Positions 1-9,150 of a stretch of 64,000 bases of DNA are shown here, one piece after another. Each line of letters begins with the position of its first letter. Position 1 is the stretch's first letter. The DNA is from Doryteuthis pealeii (Eukaryota > Mollusca > Cephalopoda > Myopsida > Loliginidae), in assembly GCA_023376005.1 (NCBI GenBank), contig CM042176.1, positions 13,174,194-13,238,193 on the forward strand. The letters run 5' to 3'. The position numbers and the translations under genes are program-made. A model generated the notes under the pieces. It saw nothing but the letters and a program-made list of their open reading frames with translations. It was not told where the DNA came from and made no database searches.

Positions 1-420
1 TTGATATACGAGGAAATTGAGTTACGAGTGGAACGAATTAAACTCTTAAGTCAAAGCACCACTGTGTGTAGAAGAAAAAGTAAATTTTCTCTTTACCTTT
101 TGTTTTGAACAAATAATTTAGCTTCGTTTTTTCAAATGTATTTCCGCTGCTGAGAAAGACCTCCTTTACGTGCGCGCTCATTCGAACATTTTGCGGGCTT
201 TTCTACTAGACACTGGCTTTTACATTTATAACGCAAAAGAGGAAAAACCACATCTTGGGTTGAATGTCGATTGGTTAAAGAAAACAAAAAGAAAATGAAA
301 CGAGAAAAAAAAATAGAGAAAATGAAACGAGAAAAAAAAAAAAAAGAAAAAAAAAAAAGAGAGAAACAACCCCCCTCCCCCACAGTTTTTTTGGTTCTGT
401 TGGATTTCGTTTTAAAATCC
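1..420. repeat. Dispersed repeat, copy 1 (unknown family)
   Basis: This non-coding stretch is repeated at about 18770-19290. Shared landmarks are the block containing AACTCTTAAGTCAAAGCACC and the block around CGAACATTTTGCGGGCTTTT. It ends in an A-rich low-complexity run (300-360) followed by a C-run. Its right flank (about 420-560) is shared with 21720-21840, 26815-26885 and 28255-28340, always leading into a D-repeat. I see no gene. Confidence 0.7.
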
Positions 421-589
421 TTTTACGAGGAATAACCACCCCCAACGATCAATTAGGACAGAACAGATACAATTTTTTATTTCCTTGTTCAAAATAGCTC
501 AGATAAAAAGTAGCTTTGTTTGTTTGACGGCATATTAACCTCAGTCGGTCATTTATAATGACGGCAAAGTTTTGAAATGAATTTATTCT

Positions 590-990
590 TAATTTTTCTA
601 TTTAAGCCATAGATGGGACCCTAACAGGTACTACCACTTCGGGTCAGAGTAGACCAGGGAGCAATGGTGATGAAGGTGTGCTACACATTCCTCAGACCTG
701 GAACCTCCACGTCACTTAGAGTTTAATGTCGTTACTAGGACAATCATATAGGTGCTAGCCGACCAGCCGATTGATCGGTGGGGGCCTTTCCGACCGCCCG
801 TCTAGCCCAAGTAAGTGCCAAGGTAGAGTGTTGCATGTCATGGACTGCTCAGTCACCTGGGTTCCATCCTTAAGCATCACGGGTCGCCACCCACTGCCAA
901 CATGTAGCCTCATTTGGGGGGAGTTTTAGCCCTCTGCAGAGGGGCAATCAGTGCATTCTTACGTCCCAGCGGACAGGTCGGTTTACAATG
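590..990 (-). repeat. D-repeat copy, degenerate
   Basis: The D-repeat is the dominant dispersed family here. Read on the plus strand, a complete copy begins TTTACGGCATATCAACCTC and ends GCCGACAGGGCG about 560-620 bp later. Its plus-strand left end is preceded by (GGTTT)n or (GTTTT)n, which on the minus strand is an A-rich tail of AAACC or AAAAC units. I therefore infer minus-strand transcription and a retroposon. This copy is diverged and its segment has no open frame of note. Confidence 0.7.
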
Positions 991-1115
991 TCATTTATTT
1001 TTATATGAAATAGTGTTACGGATAATACACTGCCTTGGGGTACACCCATTTCTTGTTATTTTTCCTCAAAAAATACATCTCCCATTCTAACTCTAAATCT
1101 TCTATCTTATAAAAA
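975..1115 (-). pseudogene. LINE reverse transcriptase fragment (motif B region)
   Basis: Translating the minus strand gives RRFRVRMGDVFFEEK, a stop codon, then QEMGVPQGSVLSVTLF. GVPQGSVLS is the classic motif B of jockey/CR1-type non-LTR reverse transcriptases, and the preceding F-R-V-R stretch is also typical. The fragment is too short and broken to be functional. It abuts the outer end of an LTR element at about 1117. The matching upstream part (motif A) lies across that element at 5895-6151, so the LTR element appears to sit inside this LINE. A homologous fragment is at 22358-22440. Confidence 0.8.
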
Positions 1116-1116
1116 T

Positions 1117-1274
1117 GTCTAATCAGTGGGGGAGGGGGGGGGTCCCAGTCAAGTCTGATGCATGGTTCCAATCGACAATCTAAACACTCCCAACCGTATC
1201 ACGCTCCAGTATTCACGCCCGCCACTCTCTCTGTCACACCGTGTTGCACGAGGTAGGTTTCCTCTCTCACTACA
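1117..1274 (-). repeat. 3-prime LTR with internal deletion
   Basis: Both ends match the LTR at 5401-5894: the outer block includes CAATCGACAATCTAAACACT and the inner block ends with the minus-strand start TGTAGTGAGAGAGG. About 340 bp of the middle is missing, with the junction near 1208-1212. The copy at 23065-23582 keeps the full length, so the loss happened in this copy. Confidence 0.8.
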
Positions 1275-1290
1275 CCCACCCACCCTGATC
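1275..1290 (-). other. Polypurine tract of LTR element
   Basis: On the minus strand a purine-rich run (AGGGTGGGTGGG) sits immediately before the 3-prime LTR start TGTAGTGAG, the expected place for the plus-strand primer of an LTR retrotransposon. The second copy has AGGGGGG at the same position. Confidence 0.65.
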
Positions 1291-1530
1291 TCGTGATCAC
1301 AAAAATGGCAGGGAGATGGTGCTTGCTTTTGTTGAGTGCTCCTTCGCAGAGGTGTCGGGTCTTCGTCTATCTGCACATCATCTCCATCGGTCTCAGCCAC
1401 ATCGTCATCGTGAGACTCCACCATCACATCCTCTGCCGTTACAGGCCCCGTTCCAACCACCGACAGTTCCTGACTCACTCTCGGACGACGTATCACTGTC
1501 TTCGTCTTCCTCAAACGCAGTTGGTCTATA
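1280..1530 (-). pseudogene. Acidic C-terminal tail of pol
   Basis: The minus strand encodes an Asp/Glu/Ser-rich stretch (FEEDEDSDTSSESES) and, in another frame, VGTGPVTAEDVM, an acidic stretch and LRRSTQQKQAPSPC. Acidic linkers ending in a basic R-R-S-T motif are common at the C-terminus of gypsy-type pol. The second copy (23590-23830) carries both parts in one frame and ends with a stop a few residues after PSPCHF, so this copy has suffered a frameshift. The tail ends just before the polypurine tract. Confidence 0.6.
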
Positions 1531-1534
1531 GTAA

Positions 1535-2149
1535 GAGTATTTCAAAGGAGCTCTTATTTCTCCGTAGTTGTAGGCAAATTGTCGGACAAAGAAGACAAAC
1601 ACACAATGGAAATTTAATACATGTATTGACAAATAATACAATAACTTGTTGCAAATTTTATTAGTATTTGCTACCAGACTTATCAGAGTTAAGTAATGTT
1701 CTTGGAGTAGTGGTGATAACAGGGGTATTCAGTTGCTTGTTGGAAAGTTGATAGGACGTTTCTCGTTCTTCCTCGTAACCGGTTCAGTGATAAGTGATGG
1801 GGGATGCTATTTTAGAAACTTCTCGCCTTGGTAACAGTTCTTTTAAATGACAGTGAATGGGCCCTTTTCAAGTAGACTATTTGGTCTTGGTGCCTTCTGT
1901 AGTTTGCTATTGTGACAGCCTGTGGTCTGCGGACACACTGCCTTCGAAAGTGTGCTGTAAAAATATGCCTCCGTCCAGATCAACGGTCCTTAGAAGTAAG
2001 CCCTGTTTTTGGGCTAAGTGATGAATGAAGTGTAGGGACCGCTATTTACGCGACTAACCTCAGCGGATCCTCCGTAATACGTGAAGTTTTTGGTATTGGC
2101 GCCAACATACGATGTTGGCGATTCGCCCCCTAGCGGCAAGGGGAGATAA
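1535..2149 (-). other. Non-coding spacer between integrase and pol tail
   Basis: About 600 bp without a convincing frame separates the integrase stop from the acidic tail. It is conserved in copy B (23840-24446) and, inverted, at 6152-6775 and 25013-25440. It contains a short hairpin (CGCCAACATCGTATGTTGGCG) near 2100-2125. It could be an intron-like spacer or a secondary insertion shared by all copies. Confidence 0.5.
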
Positions 2150-2572
2150 TTAACTATGGGATTTCCAATAATAGCGCCTCCGAAGATCATTTATATGCCG
2201 CGGTACACCATCGACAAGAACAGTCTGAGGGCTGACTATTCGACCAAGTTGCCCTTTGTCGAATTTAGTAGTGCAACGACTGTTCGGGACTTTAACCCAA
2301 ACCAGATCTACTTCTCGATACGGACCGTCCATGACTCTAGGGGATGGCGCAATCTCATCTAGCCCTTTTACACGCTGTTCATATTGGTAAATTCCGCTAG
2401 ATGGCGCAGTCGATGATGTTACGCCATCTTTTGGTGTTACATTGTACCAGTACACAGCCTCTTGAATAGTACATTGCATTCTGGTCGCAATTCTTTTAAT
2501 GGTGCGATGACAGCGTTCCGCTATACCATTACCCTCTAGAACATAGGTACATCGATATCGCATTCGCACGCC
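2150..2572 (-). pseudogene. Integrase C-terminal part, copy A
   Basis: The frame continues from the catalytic core encoded just upstream (2573-3295) after an in-frame TAG. It contains the third catalytic residue in GNGIAERCHRT, 36 residues after the second Asp (the D35E spacing of retroviral-type integrases). It then has an SH3-like C-terminal region with GDLVWVK-like (here EVDLVWVK) and RIVSPQTVLVDG, which resembles the GPY/F-type chromatin- or DNA-binding end of gypsy integrases. In the second copy the stop codon is a Trp codon. Confidence 0.82.
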
Positions 2573-3295
2573 CTATTCACCTGCAAAGGTCTGGAACTCG
2601 TGGCCACAAAAGGTGGGGGCATTGTCCGTTAATATTTCTACTGGCGGACCGAATTCATAGAAGACTGATTTTAACTGTCGTATGACGGTAGATGCATCTT
2701 GGCGAGCCAGTGGACGCCATATGGTGAACCGTGTTGGGCCGCAATCCGTCAGTGTCACAAAATGATTGCCATTATAATGGGTTATGTCCATAACCAACCT
2801 GTACCAATTACCCTGTACTTCGAGCTTCCCTTGTTTCCAATGAACTAGCGCTGGATCTACTGTCCGACACTCTTCGCAAGCGTGTATGGCCGATTTAACG
2901 GCCGCTCTAGTAATTGATGGACATACTTTCCGAACGAAATATGTTGTCCGCCAAATTCCAGGATGTCCACTATGGCAATGTATGGCTCGGATATGATCAG
3001 GTGCCAGTTGCTCAGTTATGACCGCACACAACGTTGGAGAAGAGTCAAATCCTTGCTTCATCATGTCAAACCACCTCTTCGGTACTCTTGTTAATTCATC
3101 AGCTAGATTTTGCTCTGATGGAATTAGGGTGACATCAGCCTTCAAACTATATTCTTCAACCAGCCGTTGTATGATCGTCAATCTTCTTCGCACCAGCATC
3201 TCAGTTGCAGCTTTGGTCTTCACTCTGGCTTTACTCGTCAGGGTATCGGTCAACCAGTGGTACACGCACAGAGAATCTGTGTGGAGATGCACCAC
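2573..3295 (-). pseudogene. RNase H end and integrase zinc/catalytic core
   Basis: The N-terminal part carries the third RNase H acidic residue (VHLHTDSLCVYHWL) and a final Asp in NLADELTRVPKRW. An HHCC zinc-binding domain follows (HCHSGH, then CEEC about 30 residues later), then the first two integrase catalytic residues in VMDITHYNG and ILTDNAPTFCG. The frame ends at TAG (2573-2575), which interrupts the integrase. Role: removal of the RNA template strand and insertion of element cDNA. It is flanked by a frameshift from the preceding RT/RNase H segment, so the encoded polyprotein is broken. Confidence 0.85.
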
Positions 3296-3304
3296 CTCAG
3301 CGTG

Positions 3305-3826
3305 CTACTGCAGCGCAAGATTAAGTCCTTTCAGTGTGGCGTCGAGTTCCGCCAAATTTATGTGCTGGGCGTCGTTTGTCGGACGAAGCCAACATGCGTC
3401 CTCTATAATAGCGCAATCTCTTTCTAATACCACGCCCGTTGCTAGAGAGCTTGCATCCACCCATGCGTTCAACTCTCGTCCGGCCACGCACCAATCACCT
3501 CGGGTGGGATCATCTTTGCATACTCTGGTAACTACTTCAACCATCATCCGCTTAAGAAGAACGTCATCCACTGTATCGTCCCATCCTCTCGTGACTGCGC
3601 TAGCCCGTCTCTTAATTACTCCGGTTGCTGTACGGAGCCACTTGCAGACTGGAAAGTGTCCCACCAGCTTCCCGCAAATAGAAAATATGATACGCCGTGT
3701 TAACATATCTGGGACTTTTGGGACAGGGCCCACTCGTCTCCAACGCAGGGTGCCGTGCTCCACCCAAACCTCAAGTCCCAACACTATGGCCCCATTCTTT
3801 AAACGCTTGGGGTCCTTGCTTGTCAC
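3305..3826 (-). pseudogene. Reverse transcriptase connection and RNase H start
   Basis: It includes the connection domain and an RNase H start with the first acidic residue in WVDASSLATGVVL and the second in NLAELDATLKGLNL. The sequence directly upstream, read in this frame (3845-3856), is YADD, the reverse transcriptase catalytic box. A frameshift near 3860-3870 separates it from the preceding RT segment. The family and domain order agree with the integrase that follows. Confidence 0.8.
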
Positions 3827-4004
3827 ATCCTCGTTTACGTAAATATCGTCGGCGTAGGCTGACGGCTTTCCTCATCGGCTCCTCTTGCGTCAACACTGCA
3901 TTTACGATGGCTTTCATAATAAGCGGTGCCACATTAAGACCAAATCCCAACCGTGTCAAGCAATATCGTTTTCCCTTGTCAATCACAGTTTGAAACGCCC
4001 ACAA
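3771..4004 (-). pseudogene. Reverse transcriptase palm segment
   Basis: Residues YCLTRLGFGLNVAP match the conserved RT region that precedes the YADD box in gypsy-type elements (usually R-x-P-F-G-L-x-x-A-P). The last third of this frame overlaps the next segment and is out of frame with it, so the frameshift falls just before the catalytic box. Confidence 0.78.
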
Positions 4005-4054
4005 TGACTCCTAAACATGTATCTGCAGGTAGGCTCTCCTTAGGTCAAGCAGGG

Positions 4055-4333
4055 CTACATTAGACCCTTGCTGACGCCACTCGCGCAGAAGGCATCCACA
4101 TGTTGGTTTAGTTCCCTGTAATCCATCACTGGCCGTACCTTGTTTTTGCTGGGTTGTGCAATAGCTATCAGTGGGATCAAACCCTTTAGGGGTCTAAGCC
4201 GCTCCTCTGGATACTGTATTAACCACCCATTCTCCATCCACATCTCTAACTCCTCCTCGTACGCAGTCTTGATGTTATCAGGCACCGAATACTCTGGTAT
4301 TACATTGTGCAGCTGTTCTGGTGCTTCATTCAT
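4055..4333 (-). pseudogene. Reverse transcriptase N-terminal (fingers) segment
   Basis: It contains EELEMWMENGWLIQYPEE, IPLIAIAQPSKNKVRPVMD and YRELNQHV. This is the start of a gypsy-type RT, where a K-x-R-x-V-x-D-Y-R-x-L-N motif is diagnostic. The segment is downstream of the protease and about 50 bp of broken frame separates it from the next RT piece. Confidence 0.8.
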
Positions 4334-4345
4334 GGCCCACTTCCA

Positions 4346-4828
4346 TCATGCAGTCCATACCCTTTGTTTGTGGTCAAACGAAGCATAGAAGTCCGGTTCT
4401 TCAACTGAGAGAGCTGCACAGAATTCTTCCCCTTTGCCGAGCATAAACCGTCCATTGGAAGTGATCTCAGCACCACCCAGTGCTCGTATTGCGTCAATTC
4501 CAAGCAGTAGGTCGTAACCAAGCGGCTTTCCACGCGTTACCAAAACATCTATTTTAGCACTATCCCCTTTTCCAGTGTGAATTGTCACAGCACCAACTCC
4601 GCAACATGCTTTGGATGTGCCGTCGATTGTGGTAATGTCCATGTCACGCTTACTCCATGCCCGACAGTAGTTCATGCTTACTATCGTTTTGGAACATCCT
4701 GTATCGACGAGTGCCGAACATTTCATGCCATTTATCCGGACGCCAATAACTGGTAATGTAGTTTTGACTGACTTGACGGGGGCAAGGGTGGCGACAATGC
4801 CTTGTCCCCGTATCCGTTTCCCGGACAA
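4346..4828 (-). pseudogene. Retroviral-type aspartic protease
   Basis: The frame carries a pepsin-like retroviral protease core: VRINGMKCSALVDTGCSKT with the catalytic DTG, and LLLGIDAIRALGG, the usual second hydrophobic-hydrophobic-G motif. Such proteases cleave the gag-pol polyprotein and act as dimers. It sits between gag and RT as expected. The frame is open for 160 codons but the neighbouring frames are shifted. Confidence 0.83.
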
Positions 4829-4944
4829 CTTCTTGATACATGGCCAAGTCCATTACTGCGGTAACAACGCATTTTGCCCCATGCTCTCAGGTCCACTATT
4901 ACGTTGACTTTGGCAATCCCGGGAAAAGTAGTTGGGGCCACCAC
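4732..4944 (-). pseudogene. Second gag zinc knuckle, frameshifted
   Basis: In this frame CYRSNGLGHVSRSC matches a C-x2-C-x4-H-x4-C nucleocapsid knuckle whose second Cys has become Ser. It follows the first knuckle of the gag frame (4853-5377) and lies out of frame with it, so an indel separates the two knuckles. Confidence 0.6.
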
Positions 4945-5377
4945 AAATATAACATACAGGACCTTTACGCGGCAATTGTGAATCTTTGGTGGTACTTCCC
5001 GCTTGCTGGGACGTCGATGTGTCCGTTCTTACGGCTGCTGCTAGATCACGGTTTTCTTCCCTAGTAGTTAGCACTCTAGCTCGCGACATCAACTCTGCCA
5101 TTGTTAGGGTCTCAACATTCGGTGCCTGTTGGAGCTCGACTGAGATAGTATCTGGGAACCCCATGACAAAAGCCAATCTTGCAAGCCTATCAAGCCCCAT
5201 TCCCTCGAATCCAGCCAATCCGACCAACTGCCTTATTCTATTTGCGTGCACGTCAACACGTTCACCATCCACCATCTGCAGTCTCGCCACAAGACGAACC
5301 TTCTTCAGCCATGCCACCACATAACCCTCACCGGTAAACGGCCTTATTACATCACGGCTAAGTCGAATTTGTGCCAT
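4853..5377 (-). pseudogene. gag polyprotein, copy A
   Basis: A 174-codon frame starts with ATG 24 bp inside the 5-prime LTR end (MAQIRLSRDVIRPFTGEG). The middle (MGFPDTISVELQQAP and following) resembles capsid-like gag of gypsy elements. Near the C-terminus CYICGGPNYFSRDC is a zinc knuckle in which the usual His is Tyr. Role: particle assembly and RNA packaging. Two damaged knuckles and the frameshift after it argue that it is a dead copy. Confidence 0.75.
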
Positions 5378-5400
5378 TGTATAAAAAGCCGAAAAAGCTT

Positions 5401-5894
5401 CTAATCATTGGTGGGGGGGGGGTCACAGTCAAGTCTGACGCAAGGTCCCAATCGACAGTCTAAACACTCCCAACTGTATCACGCTCCAAAATCCAATATG
5501 ATTTCTTTGTCCCGCTCGTCTCGACAACAAAATACTACAGCAGTTGTTCTCTCCCTCGTCTGCGAGGGTAAGTCCTTTAAATATACCTCAATCTCACCAC
5601 ATCCGGGCTCCTCACTCAGAATTGTCCGTGCAGCACGTGCGACACTCGTCAGCACTGCAAGTACGCGTCAATCCTTACGGCGCGACCACCTACATCCAGG
5701 CCACTCTGCTATTTCCTATTTCACTGCTCGTCCACAGTGCTCTCACATTCTGAAGGACGCGGGTTCGACTCTAGGTCAGTCCTGCACGCCAGGCAAAGCC
5801 TAGCCCGCTTCCTTCGAGAATACGGCAAGTCTTCACGCCCATCACCCTCTCTGTCACACCGTGTTGCACAAGGTAGGTCTCCTCTCTCACTACA
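5401..5894 (-). repeat. 5-prime LTR of element A
   Basis: About 490 bp. On the minus strand it starts TGTAGTGAGAGAGG and ends after a C-run near TGATTAGA, just upstream of gag. A full-length copy is at 23065-23582 and a deleted copy at 1117-1274. The C-run makes the inner boundary uncertain by several bases. No clear primer-binding site beginning TGG follows. Confidence 0.8.
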
Positions 5895-6151
5895 AAATGT
5901 TGTATATAAGGTTTTTAAGATCTTTTACTATGCCGTACTTCCACGTTATATCATATGCCTTTTTGAAATCGAAGAAAACTGCCACTAGATGTTCTTTTTT
6001 AATAGAGGCCTCTATGATAAATGTTTCTAAATGGACAAGATGATCTATTGGGCTTCTTTGTTTTCTAAAACCAGATTTATGTTTAGTTATTGATTTGTTG
6101 GTTTCCAGATCTGTCTGGTATTTATCATTCTCTCTAGTATTGGAAATTCCA
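5895..6151 (-). pseudogene. LINE reverse transcriptase fragment (motif A)
   Basis: Read on the minus strand this is open for about 85 codons without an ATG-led start. It includes GFRKQRSPIDHLVHLETF followed by HLVAVFFDFKKAYDITWKYG, where F-D-F-K-K-A-Y-D is RT motif A with a catalytic Asp. It ends exactly at the 5-prime LTR. The next conserved block (motif B) is at 975-1115 on the far side of the LTR element. About 20-30 codons between the two are missing. Jockey/CR1-like clade by inspection. Confidence 0.85.
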
Positions 6152-6775
6152 TAGTTAATTATCTCCCCCTGCCGCTCGCCAACATCGTATGTTGCCCCAA
6201 AACCAAAAACTTTCTTATCCGGAGCACTTACTGAGGCTAGTCGCGTAAATGCGGTCCCTAAACTTCACTCATCACTTAGCCCAAAACAGGACTTACTTCT
6301 ACGGACCGTTGACCTGGACGGAGGCATATTTTCACAGCACACTTTCGAATTGTGTCCGCAGACTACAAGGCTGTCACAATAGCACACTACAGAAGGCACC
6401 AAGACCAAATAGTCTATTTGAAAAGGGCCCATTCACCGTCATTTAAAAGAACGGTTACCAGGGCGAGAAGCTTCTAAAATAGCATCCCCCATTACTTATC
6501 AATGAACCGGTTACAAGGAAGAACGAGAAACATCCTATCAACTTTCCAACAAGCAACAGAATACCCCTCTTATCACCACTATTCCAAGAACATTACTTAA
6601 CTCAGATAAGTCTGGTAGCAAATACCAATAAAATTTGCATCAAGTTATTGTATTATTTGTCAATACATGTATTGAATTTCCATTGTGTGTTTGTCTTCTT
6701 TGTCCGACAATTTGCCTACAGTTACGGAGAAATAAGAGCTCCTTCGAAACCCGTAAATACTCTTACTAGTGTCTT
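6152..6775 (+). mobile_element. Inverted fragment of LTR element (spacer and pol tail)
   Basis: This segment is the reverse complement of about 1545-2150, from the integrase stop through the spacer to the start of the acidic tail. It has lost coding capacity. It splits the LINE between two partly duplicated RT pieces (5895-6151 and 6780-6975). The same inverted arrangement occurs at 25013-25440. Confidence 0.8.
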
Positions 6776-6779
6776 ATAG

Positions 6780-6975
6780 ACACAACTGCTAAGAGTAAGA
6801 TCTTTTTTAATAGAGGCCTCTATGATAGATGTTTCTAAATAGACCAGATGGTCTATTGGGCTTCTTTGTTTTCTTAAACCATATTGAAATTTAGTTATTA
6901 ACTTGTTGGTTTCCAGATATGTCTGGTATTTATCATTCTCTCTAGTGTCTATAGACACAACTGCTAAGAGTAATG
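6780..6975 (-). pseudogene. LINE reverse transcriptase fragment, duplicated
   Basis: The minus strand encodes NDKYQTYLETNKLITKFQYG followed by RKQRSPIDHLVYLETSIIE. It repeats the first part of the 5895-6151 fragment with small differences (for example Y for D after QT). The duplication borders the inverted LTR fragment, as expected if an insertion duplicated part of the LINE. Confidence 0.75.
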
Positions 6976-7003
6976 GGTGTGTATTTTTTAATATAGATAT
7001 CTA

Positions 7004-7136
7004 TCATTGGAAATGATTTACAATAAAAATGCATTGGAAATGATTTACTATAAAAATGCATTGGAAATGATTTACTATAAAAATGCATTGGAAATGATTT
7101 ACTATAAAAATGCATTGGAAATGATTTACTAAGAGT
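7004..7136. repeat. Minisatellite, about 27-bp unit, five copies
   Basis: Tandem copies of a unit containing TTGGAAATGATTTACTATAA sit inside LINE sequence. The reverse complement of the same unit forms a longer array at 46620-46895, so this is a family shared by two loci. An apparent ORF here (HFQCIFIVN repeats) is an artefact of the array. Confidence 0.88.
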
Positions 7137-7440
7137 ATTGGGTGTGTATTTTTTTTTTTTGCATTTGTATCATCTATAAAGGGTCTTGGTGTAACTGGTT
7201 TGTTTCCATATTTTAGGGATGTCACCGCCGATCCATATATCATTGTAGATTTGGAGATAATGTATTGAAGATTCGGTTCTTTTAAGAACTGATAGTGAAT
7301 TTTGTATGGTCCAACTGCTGTATTATGAGCCCTGTTTAGGGATTCCTTTCTGTTGTAGAGAAAGGTTGATTGTAGCTTTCAGTATTTTTTGTTTTGAAAT
7401 TTGATTTTTACTTTTTCTGCTTTTGTTTTTATGGTTGGGA
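7137..7440 (-). pseudogene. LINE RT N-terminal fragments
   Basis: Two minus-strand frames give RKESLNRAHNTAVGPYKIHYQFLKE and, shifted, YNDIWIGGDIPKIWKQTSYT. In jockey-like LINEs, blocks like NTAPGPDGI and W-x-x-G-x-I-P-x-x-W-K lie shortly before the piece found at 6780-6975, so order and strand agree. Frameshifted and non-functional. A second copy is at 25480-25620. Confidence 0.72.
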
Positions 7441-8005
7441 AATTGTTTGGTTTGTTTTACGGCATATCAACCTCAGTGGGCCATTTAATGCCGATATAGT
7501 TTTGAGATAAATTCTTAATGGATAATACACTTTTTTTATAAATACATTTTTCTATTTAACCCATAGTTGAGACCCTAACAGGTACTACCACTCCGGGTCA
7601 GAGTGGACCAGGGAGCAATGGTGATGAAGGGGTGCTCCACATTCCCCAAACCTCCAAAACTGGAACCTCATCATCAGATAGAGTTTAACGTCATTCCCAG
7701 GAAATGTAGACCCGCAGCCCCGCCTTCTAGCACCCATATGATAAAAAGGGGTTGGGGCTTGCCATAAGGGCAATAGGGTTGGGAAAATCATATAAGTGCT
7801 AGGATTAGAGGGGGCTTCTCCGACCGCCCGTCTAGCCCAATATAGGGCCAAAGTGGAGTATTGCATGTCATTAACTGCTCATCCACCTGGGCTCTATCCT
7901 TAAGTATCACGGGTCGCCACCCACGGCCAACAGATGAACCCATTGGGGGAGTCTTACTCCTCTGCAGAGGTGCAGTCGGTGCATTCTAAAGCCCCAGCCG
8001 ACAGG
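7441..8005 (-). repeat. D-repeat copy inserted in LINE
   Basis: A near complete copy whose borders can be read because it splits a LINE: left TTTGGTTTGTTTTACGGC, right CCAGCCGACAGGGCG. The short word AAAT (GAAAT) occurs on both sides, a possible target duplication. This copy therefore defines the element as roughly 560 bp and mobile on its own. Confidence 0.82.
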
Positions 8006-8245
8006 GCGAAATCTTTGATGATTTTTCGGGCTTTGGCTCTGATCTTTTTATAAGTGTTTAAGTTTTATCTTGTTGGGTTTATTTTAAATTTCTTTAATAT
8101 TGCTCTGCGTAATTTCACAACTTTTTTGCATTCCTCATTGAACCATGGTCTATTGTGTTTGAAAGAAATGGAGCTTTTTGATATATGTTTTTCAGCTATG
8201 TTTAGCAGTGTGGATGTCTTCCTCGTTGTTTTTCAGCCATGGTTT
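8006..8245 (-). pseudogene. LINE region upstream of RT
   Basis: The minus strand encodes NRPWFNEECKKVVKLRRAIL, then KKFKINPT, a stop, and NLNTYKKIRAKARKIIKD. The P-W-F-N-x-E-C block followed by R-A-K-A-R is a well-known linker between endonuclease and RT in jockey-like LINEs. It is the N-terminal-most piece of the LINE whose RT fragments continue down to position 975. Confidence 0.78.
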
Positions 8246-9150
8246 GGTTTGTTTTACGGCATATCAACCTCACTGGGTCATTTAATGCCGATAAAGTTTT
8301 GAAATAAATCAATTCTTAATGGATAATACAATGACCCCCCCAAAAAAAAAAACAAAAAAACAACAAAAAACAAAACAAAACAAAAACAAAATTAAGCGAT
8401 CGTAGAGTGGGCCTGGTGGCGACTTGACCCTCAACCACCACTTATGTTGCCTCTACTACCGGCCCTGATACAGGATGTATATCATATCTAAAAGTATAAA
8501 GGAGTGTATCCGGGAGAATTCCTGGGATCTTAGAAAATGTGCGTAAGAGGAACCCTGTTGGATTTTCTTACGATTTGGTTTGGTTGGGTTTGGGTTTGGG
8601 TTATTTTATGCCGAATACTTCTATTGGTAATTTGGTATTAAAAAATGTTCAATACTGACAAAGTTTTGAAATAATTTAATTTATTATGGATATTACAATT
8701 TTGTTTATCAACTCATGTTTTCTATTTAACCCATAGATGGGACCCTAACATGTACTACCACTCCGGGTCAGAGTGGACCAGGGAGCAATGGTGATGAAGT
8801 TTGGTTTGTTTTGTTTTGTTTTGTTTTACGGCATATCAACCTCATCCACCTGGGCTCTATCCTTAAGCATACGGGTCGCCACCCACGGCAAACAGGTGGC
8901 CCCATTGGGGGAGTCTTACCCCTGTGCAGAGGTGCATTCTAACCCCCCAACCGACAGGGCGGTCTTCGAATTTGTTTGAGGTGGTTAATTGGGATGGGTT
9001 GTATGTTTTTTTTTATAGGGTTCTGTTTTCTAATAATATTATCTTTTGTCAACTCATGTTTTCTATTTAACCCATAGATGGGACCCTAACAGGCACTGGC
9101 CAGCCGATTGACCGGAGGTGGCCTCTCCGACCGCCCGTCTAGCCTAAGTA
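8246..9150 (-). repeat. Cluster of truncated D-repeats and a linked repeat
   Basis: 8246-8335 is a D-repeat left end, followed by a C/A-rich run. 8400-8570 is a separate repeat (block AAGCGATCGTAGAGTGG to CCGGGAGAATTCCTGGGATC) that recurs at 28480-28640 and, inverted, at 45785-45965. 8575-8985 and 9040-9150 are broken D-repeat pieces. 8955-9045 (ATTTGTTTGAGGTGGTTAAT) recurs at 26175-26260 and may be more LINE sequence. No gene is visible. Confidence 0.7.

Larger units (their letters stand above)
1117..5894 (-). mobile_element. Decayed LTR retrotransposon (Ty3/gypsy-like), copy A
   Basis: A minus-strand element in the order 5-prime LTR, gag with zinc knuckles, aspartic protease, reverse transcriptase, RNase H, integrase, acidic pol tail, polypurine tract, 3-prime LTR. 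The order protease-RT-RNase H-integrase fits Ty3/gypsy (and BEL/Pao), not copia. Coding is broken by several frameshifts and at least one nonsense codon (2573-2575), so it is not autonomous. The clade within Ty3/gypsy cannot be fixed by eye. It interrupts a LINE. A partial second copy lies at about 23065-25013. Confidence 0.88.

Noticed and set aside
132..383. 83-codon minus-strand ORF rich in Phe and Ser
   Set aside because: It reads an A-rich low-complexity run of a dispersed repeat on the minus strand.
3018..3842. 274-codon plus-strand ORF
   Set aside because: It is antisense to the RNase H/integrase coding region and has no recognisable domain.
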